A stretch of DNA of 10,666 nt from Zoogloeaceae bacterium (GTDB lineage Bacteria; Pseudomonadota; Gammaproteobacteria; Burkholderiales; Rhodocyclaceae). The DNA lies in contig JAIRLE010000050.1 in assembly GCA_031259605.1 (NCBI GenBank), positions 1 to 10,666 of the forward strand. Reading direction: 5' to 3'. Made by a program: the position numbers and the translations under genes. The notes beneath the pieces are model-generated. The model was not told the origin of the DNA, ran no database searches, and saw only the letters and a list, made by a program, of their open reading frames with translations. Position 1 is the first letter of the stretch. The number at the start of each line of letters is the position of its first letter. Shown here in pieces: positions 6,330 to 10,666 of the stretch.

Positions 6330-7309
6330 GCGATCCAGGCGACGATCTTCTGGGAAATGGTGCCGGTGACGGCGGCGAGGAAAGCGAATCGCCGCCGTTG
6401 CCGGACAGGGAAGATGAAGCGGAAGAAACGGACGAAGAGGATAACAAAAGCGCCCTGGAGACGGGGGAAGAAACGGCGGATTTGTTCGACGCAACCCGTC
6501 TGTATCTCAACCAGATTGGCGCCAAACCGCTGTTGAGCCGAGAAGAGGAACTGGAGACCGTCCGCAGGATGCGCGCCGGGGATTTTGCGGCGCGGCAGAA
6601 AATGATTGAGCACAACCTGCGACTGGTGGTCAATATCGCCAAGCATTACCTGAACCGGGGCATTCCCCTGCTGGATCTGGTGGAAGAAGGCAATCTGGGG
6701 ATGATTCACGCGTTGGAAAAGTTCGATCCGGAGCGTGGTTTTCGGTTTTCCACGTATGCGACCTGGTGGATACGGCAATCCGTGGAACGCAGCATCATGA
6801 ATCAGGCGCGCACCATACGTCTGCCGGTGCATGTGGCAAAAGAAATCAACATGGTGTTGCGCGTCATGCGGCATCTGGAGCCGGAAGCCTTGCGCGAACG
6901 CACCATCGAGCAGGTGGCGCATCTCCTGGGCAAGACGCCCGCCGTCGTTCGGCGCATTCTCTACCAGAATGAGCACATTGCCTCGCTGGACGCGCCGCTG
7001 GAAATCGATCCCCTGCATTCCGTGGTCGATTTCATTACCGACGAAAGCGGCGTCAACCCGGAGACGGTTTTGCAAGACAATGAAACCCAGGCGCTCATCC
7101 AGAAATGGCTGGGGCAATTGACCGAACGCCAGCTGCAAATCATCGAGCGGCGCTATGGGCTGAATGGTCACGAAGCCGCAACCCTGGATCGCATCGCCAG
7201 TGACCTTGCCCTTACCCACGAACGGGTGCGCCAGATCCAGATGGAAAGCCTGGAATACCTGCGCGTTCTCCTGAAACGCGGCGGCATCACGCGGGAAAGC
7301 ATACTGTGA
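6326..7309 (+). CDS. rpoS: RNA polymerase sigma factor RpoS (sigma-38), general stress and stationary phase
   Basis: This encodes 327 residues, close to the 330 of E. coli RpoS. A strongly acidic N-terminal stretch (about 17-50) precedes region 1.2 (DATRLYLNQIGAKPLLSREEE, from 55). Region 2 contains HNLRLVVNIAKHYLNRG, LLDLVEEGNLGMIHALEKFD, and the -10 recognition and melting segment RGFRFSTYATWWIRQSVERS (137-156). Region 3 is at about 170-245. Region 4, with its helix-turn-helix, is at 258-312 and ends LTHERVRQIQMESLEYLR. The start overlaps the nlpD stop (ATGA at 6326-6329), so its translation is at least partly coupled to nlpD. Any separate rpoS promoter must lie inside nlpD or earlier. The order surE-pcm-nlpD-rpoS is the classic one and separates this gene from rpoD. 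A hairpin terminator follows. Confidence 0.97.
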   Translation: MSDPGDDLLGNGAGDGGEESESPPLPDREDEAEETDEEDNKSALETGEETADLFDATRLYLNQIGAKPLLSREEELETVRRMRAGDFAARQKMIEHNLRLVVNIAKHYLNRGIPLLDLVEEGNLGMIHALEKFDPERGFRFSTYATWWIRQSVERSIMNQARTIRLPVHVAKEINMVLRVMRHLEPEALRERTIEQVAHLLGKTPAVVRRILYQNEHIASLDAPLEIDPLHSVVDFITDESGVNPETVLQDNETQALIQKWLGQLTERQLQIIERRYGLNGHEAATLDRIASDLALTHERVRQIQMESLEYLRVLLKRGGITRESIL

Positions 7310-7344
7310 CCGGGGATGGAATCCATCTGCGTTGTTGAAGAAAG

Positions 7345-7390
7345 GCAAGCCCTCCCGCAAGGCGGGAGAGGGGAAACCTTGCGCCTTTTT
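7345..7390 (+). terminator. Probable intrinsic terminator of the surE-rpoS operon
   Basis: A nested hairpin begins 36 bases after the rpoS stop. The inner stem is CTCCCGC/GCGGGAG (7352-7358 with 7362-7368, 3-base loop). The outer stem is GCAAG/CTTGC (7345-7349 with 7378-7382). It is followed by GCC and a T5 run at 7386-7390, then CTCTCT. A further small stem, CTCGC/GCGAG (7395-7399 with 7407-7411), comes just after. The T-run sits three bases from the outer stem, so it is a good but not textbook terminator. Confidence 0.6.
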
Positions 7391-7425
7391 CTCTCTCGCG
7401 CGGCGGGCGAGGGAAAAAACGAGCA

Positions 7426-7595
7426 TTCATCGTAAAACGAACTCCGGTTTGAAACCCCGCCCGTAAGAAAGGCGCGAAGGTTGAGACCCCGGCCTGAAGG
7501 CCGGGGTTTCGACCGTAGCCAATGGGGAGGGGATGCAAACCCCTTCCCAATGGAGTTAGACCGACAGCCCTGAAGGGCTGTCGCTAATTTTTGCT
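7426..7595 (+). repeat. Structured 170-base repeat, copy A (upstream of yheS)
   Basis: This is one of two long direct copies; the other is at 9757-9924. The first 69 bases (to 7494) are identical between copies. Over the full length I count about ten substitutions and one 2-base gap. Three hairpins follow one another. The first is a 16-bp stem, GGTTGAGACCCCGGCC (7479-7494) with 7499-7514, containing two G-T wobbles and a TGAA loop. The second is a 9-bp stem, GGGGAGGGG (7524-7532) with CCCCTTCCC (7540-7548), with one wobble. The third is a perfect 9-bp stem, CGACAGCCC (7562-7570) with GGGCTGTCG (7575-7583), again with a TGAA loop and followed by ATTTTT. The element begins 117 bases after the rpoS stop and ends 96 bases before yheS. 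No reading frame in it looks like a gene. Its origin is unknown to me. Confidence 0.9.
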
Positions 7596-7648
7596 GCTAA
7601 TGTCCTCACAGGTAGTCTTCCATCCCCCATTTGTTTCGCCGCGCCGGG

Positions 7649-7654
7649 TAGAAT
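7649..7654 (+). promoter_or_regulatory. Possible -10 element (TAGAAT) for yheS
   Basis: TAGAAT lies 37 bases before the yheS start, preceded by GG, and matches the -10 consensus TATAAT at five of six positions. No -35 box is visible at 16-18 bases upstream. A TTGTTT at 7631-7636 is too close. This is offered only because a promoter is needed between the rpoS terminator/repeat and yheS. Confidence 0.25.
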
Positions 7655-7690
7655 CCCCTCCTTTTTCTGAATAGAACGGTTTCGCGAACC

Positions 7691-9622
7691 ATGCTTGCCC
7701 TCCAGAATCTCTCGCTCGCTCGCGGCGGCAAAATACTGTTCGAAGGCGCAAGCGTGCGCATTCATCCTGGCTGGCGGGTGGGACTGGTGGGCGCGAACGG
7801 TACGGGAAAATCCAGTCTGTTCGCGCTTCTTGCCGGGGCGCTGACCCCGGAAAAAGGGGATGTTTCGCTGCCTCCGGGCTGGGTTCTGGCGCAAGTCGCT
7901 CAGGAAACGCCCACGCTTGACGATCCCGCGCTTGATTTCGTGCTGACGGGCGATGCCGAACTCATCCAGCTGGAAGCGGAGATGCGCGCCGCCGAAATGG
8001 ACGGGGAAGGCGAGCGGATTGCCGCCCTGCATGTCCGTTACGGCGACATCGGCGGTTATTCCGCCCGCGCCCGCGCCGCGGAAGTGCTTGCCGGGCTGGG
8101 TTTTTCCAGCGCGGACGGCGCGCGGCCCGTAGCGGAATTTTCCGGCGGCTGGCGGGCACGGCTCAATCTGGCGCGGGCGCTCTTTTGTCGTTCCGATCTC
8201 CTGTTGCTCGATGAACCCACCAACCACCTCGATCTGGACGCCATCCTGTGGCTCGAGGACTGGCTGGAAAACATCGCCGCGACGCTGATCGTCGTTTCCC
8301 ACGACCGGGAATTCCTCGACGCCGTTGCCGGACATATCCTCGCCATCGAAAACAAACGGCTCCTCCTCTACGGCGGCGGCTATTCCACCTACGAAAAAAC
8401 CCGCGCCGATCGACTGGCGGTGGAACAGGCGGCTTACGCCGCGCAACAGCGGCAAATCGCGCATCTCACCCGCTACATCGAACGCTTCCGCGCCAAGGCG
8501 AGCAAGGCGCGGCAGGCGCAGAGCCGCCTCAAGGCGCTTGCCCGCATGGAGGTCATCGCCGCCGCGCACGTCGATTCCCCGTTCAATTTTTCCTTCGCCA
8601 CACCCGCGCAATTGCCCGATCCGCTCCTGACGCTGGCGCGGGCGGCGACGGGCTATCGCGGCGTGGAGACGCTCTCTGGACTGGAAATGCGCATCGCCTC
8701 CGGCAGCCGCATCGGCCTCATTGGCCGCAACGGCGCGGGAAAATCCACGCTCGTCAAGCTGCTGGCGGGCGAACTGCCGCTGTTCTGCGGAGAACGCGCG
8801 GCAGCCCGGACGCTCGTTACCGGATATTTCGCCCAGCATCAACTGGAACAACTGCGTCCCGATGAATCGCCGCTGCAACACCTGCTGCGCCAGGAACCCG
8901 AAACCCCGGAACAACTGCTGCGCGATTATCTGGGCGGCTTCGATTTTCGCGGCGACATGGCGACCATGCCCACCGCTTCCTTTTCCGGCGGGGAAAAATC
9001 CCGGCTCGCGCTTGCCCTGCTGATCCGCAGGCAGCCCAACCTGCTCCTGCTCGACGAGCCGACGAACCATCTCGACCTGGAAATGCGCGAGGCTCTCTGT
9101 CTTGCCTTGCAGGATTACGGCGGCGGTGTGGTGCTGGTCTCGCACGACCGCCATCTGCTCGCCACCGTTACCGACGAACTCTGGCTGGTTGCCGATGGCC
9201 GCGCGCGTCCGTTCGACGGCGATCTGGAGGATTACGCCAACTGGCTCGCGGCGCGGCGCGGCGCTCAAAAAAGCGCGCAACTGGAAGGAAAAAAATTCGC
9301 GCGCCGCCAGCTGCGCGCAAAAAGCGCCGCCGCGCGCCAAGAAATCCTGCAAAAACGGCGGCCGCTCCTGAAGGAACTGGAAAACCTGGAAGCGCAATTG
9401 ACCACGCTTGCCGCGGAATCCAGGGCGCTGGAAACCAGTCTCGCCGACCCCGCGCTGTACGCGCCAAAAGCCGACCGCCAACGGCATGAAGTCCTCGCGC
9501 GCCGCCAGAAGGAAATCCAGGAGATGCAAGAAGCCGCCGAATGCCGCTGGCTGGAAATCCAGGAGACGCTGGAAAACCTGCCGCCGCCCGCAATGAGCGA
9601 AGCGACAACCGGGTGGGATTAG
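7691..9622 (+). CDS. yheS: ABC-F family ATPase, YheS type (ribosome-associated, no membrane domain)
   Basis: This encodes 643 residues with two ABC ATPase domains and no membrane segments. Domain 1 has Walker A GANGTGKS (34-41), signature FSGGW (150-154), Walker B with LLLLDEPTNHLD (170-181) and switch His in SHDRE (about 204). A charged linker of roughly 240-300 (RQIAHLTRYIERFRAKASKA) is the P-site tRNA-interacting motif of ABC-F proteins. Domain 2 has GRNGAGKST (345-353), FSGGEK (431-436), LLLLDEPTNHLD (451-462) and SHDRH (about 484-488). A basic, coiled-coil-rich tail occupies about 525-632. The stretches HVDSPFNFSF, DYLGGFDFRGD and PFDGDLEDY match E. coli YheS as I remember it, so I assign it to YheS over Uup or EttA. 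ABC-F factors act at the ribosomal E-site; the exact role of YheS is less settled. The ribosome-binding site is weak. The gene stands alone between two direct repeats. Confidence 0.93.
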   Translation: MLALQNLSLARGGKILFEGASVRIHPGWRVGLVGANGTGKSSLFALLAGALTPEKGDVSLPPGWVLAQVAQETPTLDDPALDFVLTGDAELIQLEAEMRAAEMDGEGERIAALHVRYGDIGGYSARARAAEVLAGLGFSSADGARPVAEFSGGWRARLNLARALFCRSDLLLLDEPTNHLDLDAILWLEDWLENIAATLIVVSHDREFLDAVAGHILAIENKRLLLYGGGYSTYEKTRADRLAVEQAAYAAQQRQIAHLTRYIERFRAKASKARQAQSRLKALARMEVIAAAHVDSPFNFSFATPAQLPDPLLTLARAATGYRGVETLSGLEMRIASGSRIGLIGRNGAGKSTLVKLLAGELPLFCGERAAARTLVTGYFAQHQLEQLRPDESPLQHLLRQEPETPEQLLRDYLGGFDFRGDMATMPTASFSGGEKSRLALALLIRRQPNLLLLDEPTNHLDLEMREALCLALQDYGGGVVLVSHDRHLLATVTDELWLVADGRARPFDGDLEDYANWLAARRGAQKSAQLEGKKFARRQLRAKSAAARQEILQKRRPLLKELENLEAQLTTLAAESRALETSLADPALYAPKADRQRHEVLARRQKEIQEMQEAAECRWLEIQETLENLPPPAMSEATTGWD

Positions 9623-9644
9623 CGTTGCCGCAAACGCCAACACG

Positions 9645-9759
9645 CGTCATTGCGCTCCTCGCTTTCCAAGCCATTCCCTGCCCCTGGAAAAACATGATGC
9701 GAGTGGAGTATTGCCGCATCGCCGCGCCCTCGCTTTTGACGGAATCTCCTCCACTTTTC
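9645..9759 (+). repeat. Degenerate intergenic repeat with GTCATT-type arms, joined to repeat copy B
   Basis: The left arm is CGTCATTGCGCTCCTCGC (9645-9662). The right arm, 9710-9741, reads on the other strand as CGTCAAAAGCGAGGGCGC followed by GGCGATGCGGCAAT, so the arms form an imperfect inverted pair around about 45 bases. CGGAATCTCCTCCACTTTTC (9740-9759) then leads straight into the 170-base repeat. The same right half occurs in opposite orientation at 3434-3490. The arm style resembles the widespread GTCATTGCGAG intergenic repeats. I see no transposase associated with it. Confidence 0.65.
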
Positions 9760-9924
9760 ATCGTAAAACGAACTCCGGTTTGAAACCCCGCCCGTAAGAA
9801 AGGCGCGAAGGTTGAGACCCCGGCCGAGGCCGGGGTTTCGACCGCAGCCATTCTTGAGGGGAGAGAAACCCCTTCCCAATGGAGTTGGACCGACAGCCCT
9901 GAAGGGCTGTCGCCAATTTTTGCT
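9757..9924 (+). repeat. Structured 170-base repeat, copy B (downstream of yheS)
   Basis: This is a direct copy of the element at 7426-7595, starting 135 bases after the yheS stop. The 16-bp stem is kept in full (9810-9825 with 9828-9843), but its TGAA loop is reduced to GA. The terminal hairpin CGACAGCCC (9891-9899), loop TGAA, GGGCTGTCG (9904-9912) and the following AATTTTTGCT are unchanged. Most differences from copy A cluster in the 5' arm and loop of the middle hairpin (about 9850-9867), where the pairing is partly lost. Conserved outer hairpins with a variable middle suggest that the outer structures matter or that the copies are young. Confidence 0.9.
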
Positions 9925-10073
9925 TGCACCCCGCGCATACCCGAATCGGGATTTTTCCGATGCGCCTGAACGCCGGACAAGGCGCGAGGCGCAGGATGGA
10001 AAAGCCATGATCTATGTTAATGTTTTACTTTAAAAAAAGTGTATAACTAGTTGATAATAAACGATTTTAAACG
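9925..10073. other. Intergenic tail between repeat copy B and pgsA, ending in an AT-rich block
   Basis: The first part contains nested inverted repeats: GCGCAT/ATGCGC (9933-9938 with 9960-9965) around CCCG/CGGG (9940-9943 with 9947-9950), the latter followed by ATTTTT. From about 10010 the sequence switches to a block of about 65 bases that is roughly three-quarters A+T, including TTTAAAAAAAG near 10030 and the palindrome AACTAGTT at 10046-10053. On the minus strand this gives a long T-run after pgsA, but no clear stem precedes it, so I do not call a terminator. No gene is seen. Confidence 0.55.
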
Positions 10074-10666
10074 TCACAATCTCTTTCTTTGCTTTCTGAA
10101 TTCCGGCACGGCCTTGTGCAGGTAATAGCCCATCGACCAGAGGGTCAAGAGCGCGGCGATCCAGATCAGCAGCGTACCGACGAAATGGGTATCCCAACCG
10201 GTCAGTCCGGTCACGAACGGGCCGATGACGGGAACCGGCATGTGGTCATGGAACAGCAGCAGGATGATGGCGATCATTTGCGCCGTGGTCTTGATTTTTC
10301 CGAGCATGGAGACCGCGACATTCTTTGCCGCGCCGATTTTCGCCATCCATTCGCGCAGGGCGGAGATGGTGATTTCGCGGCCGATGATGATGGCGGCCAC
10401 CACCGCGTTGACGCGTTCGAAATCCACCAGAACGATCAGCGCGACCGCCACGATGAGCTTGTCGGCCACCGGGTCGAGAAACGCGCCGAAGGCCGAAGTC
10501 TGGTTGAACCTGCGCGCCAAGTAGCCATCCGCCCAATCCGTGACGCAGGCCATGATGAAAATGGCCGTTGCCGACAGGTCGCGCGCCATCGGGGAAATCC
10601 AGCCCACGGGCAGGTAATAGAGCGCCACCAGGAACGGAATGGCGATAATCCGCAGCCAGGTCAGGC
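10074..10666 (-). CDS. pgsA: CDP-diacylglycerol-glycerol-3-phosphate 3-phosphatidyltransferase (5' end outside the window)
   Basis: The visible part is 196 residues plus the stop at 10074-10076. It begins LTWLRIIAIPFLVALYYLP at the right edge. Compared with E. coli PgsA, only about eight N-terminal residues are missing; the GTG at 10628 is internal, not the start. The CDP-alcohol phosphotransferase signature D-x2-DG-x2-AR-x8-G-x3-D-x3-D is complete in DWADGYLARRFNQTS followed by AFGAFLDPVADK. Several membrane helices follow, as does the family string REITISALREWMA, and the tail is basic (FRKQRKRL). The enzyme makes phosphatidylglycerol phosphate at the inner membrane, the committed step to phosphatidylglycerol and cardiolipin. 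The gene is convergent with yheS. The tRNA genes that often follow pgsA in related bacteria are not seen here. Confidence 0.96.
   Translation of the reverse strand, partial: LTWLRIIAIPFLVALYYLPVGWISPMARDLSATAIFIMACVTDWADGYLARRFNQTSAFGAFLDPVADKLIVAVALIVLVDFERVNAVVAAIIIGREITISALREWMAKIGAAKNVAVSMLGKIKTTAQMIAIILLLFHDHMPVPVIGPFVTGLTGWDTHFVGTLLIWIAALLTLWSMGYYLHKAVPEFRKQRKRL

Noticed and set aside
5361..6494. Minus-strand open frame of 377 codons opposite nlpD
   Set aside because: It is antisense to a clear NlpD lipoprotein. It is Arg-rich and low in complexity, with no domain.
7287..7550. Short minus-strand frames through repeat copy A (and 9619-10008 through copy B)
   Set aside because: They translate hairpin repeat DNA. 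The similarity between the two frames comes from the repeat, not from shared protein function.
7556..9643. Minus-strand open frame of 695 codons opposite yheS
   Set aside because: It covers yheS exactly on the opposite strand and ends in the repeat. The plus strand carries two full ABC-F domains, so this is a compositional shadow.
7426..9924. Composite transposon carrying yheS between two identical ends
   Set aside because: The flanking elements encode no transposase. yheS is a core gene with composition like its neighbours, and no target-site duplications are seen. Direct repeats alone do not make a transposon.
9931..9965. Nested inverted repeats as an intrinsic terminator or attachment site
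   Set aside because: The inner stem is only four base pairs and the T-run lies inside the outer stem, so the parts cannot all form together. No integrase or tRNA is nearby.
1..10666. CRISPR array, tRNA or rRNA gene, phage or defence system
   Set aside because: I found no regularly spaced short repeats, no cloverleaf-like segment, no rRNA signature and no nuclease, integrase, toxin or reverse-transcriptase-like protein in any frame.

Overview
The window reads as ordinary chromosomal core DNA from a GC-rich proteobacterium, most likely a betaproteobacterium. The indicators are an rpmA-obgE cluster, a complete surE-pcm-nlpD-rpoS operon, a short (106-residue) H-NS-type protein with a C-terminal WSGRGRKPRWV motif, a YheS-type ABC-F ATPase and PgsA. 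The class assignment is inferred from gene content and protein style, not from a database search.

Layout from left to right. Positions 1-1687 (+) carry the 3' end of rpmA (ribosomal protein bL27) with an intrinsic terminator, a small four-helix membrane protein of unknown function, and obgE, the ribosome-assembly GTPase. Positions 1688-2089 are a roughly 400-base stretch without a convincing gene. An MscS-family channel gene lies on the minus strand (2090-3388), and its 5' flank is a degenerate intergenic repeat. Positions 3680-7309 (+) hold a tight run: an H-NS-family gene, then surE, pcm, nlpD and rpoS. The last four are joined by ATGA stop/start overlaps. They combine nucleotide and protein repair (SurE, Pcm), cell-envelope amidase regulation (NlpD) and the general-stress sigma factor (RpoS). 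yheS (7691-9622, +) follows, and pgsA enters from the right edge on the minus strand (10074-10666).

The least ordinary part is the intergenic DNA. A structured 170-base repeat occurs in direct orientation on both sides of yheS (7426-7595 and 9757-9924). It has strong hairpins with TGAA loops, one of them with a 16-bp stem. A 13-base match to its first bases lies downstream of obgE. A second repeat, bounded by degenerate GTCATT-type arms, lies upstream of the mscS gene and, in opposite orientation, immediately before the second copy of the structured repeat. The two elements seem to combine as modules. I see no defence system, CRISPR array, transposase, tRNA or rRNA. I do not think the window holds an undescribed multi-gene system; the repeat family and the H-NS/surE-rpoS arrangement are the best leads.
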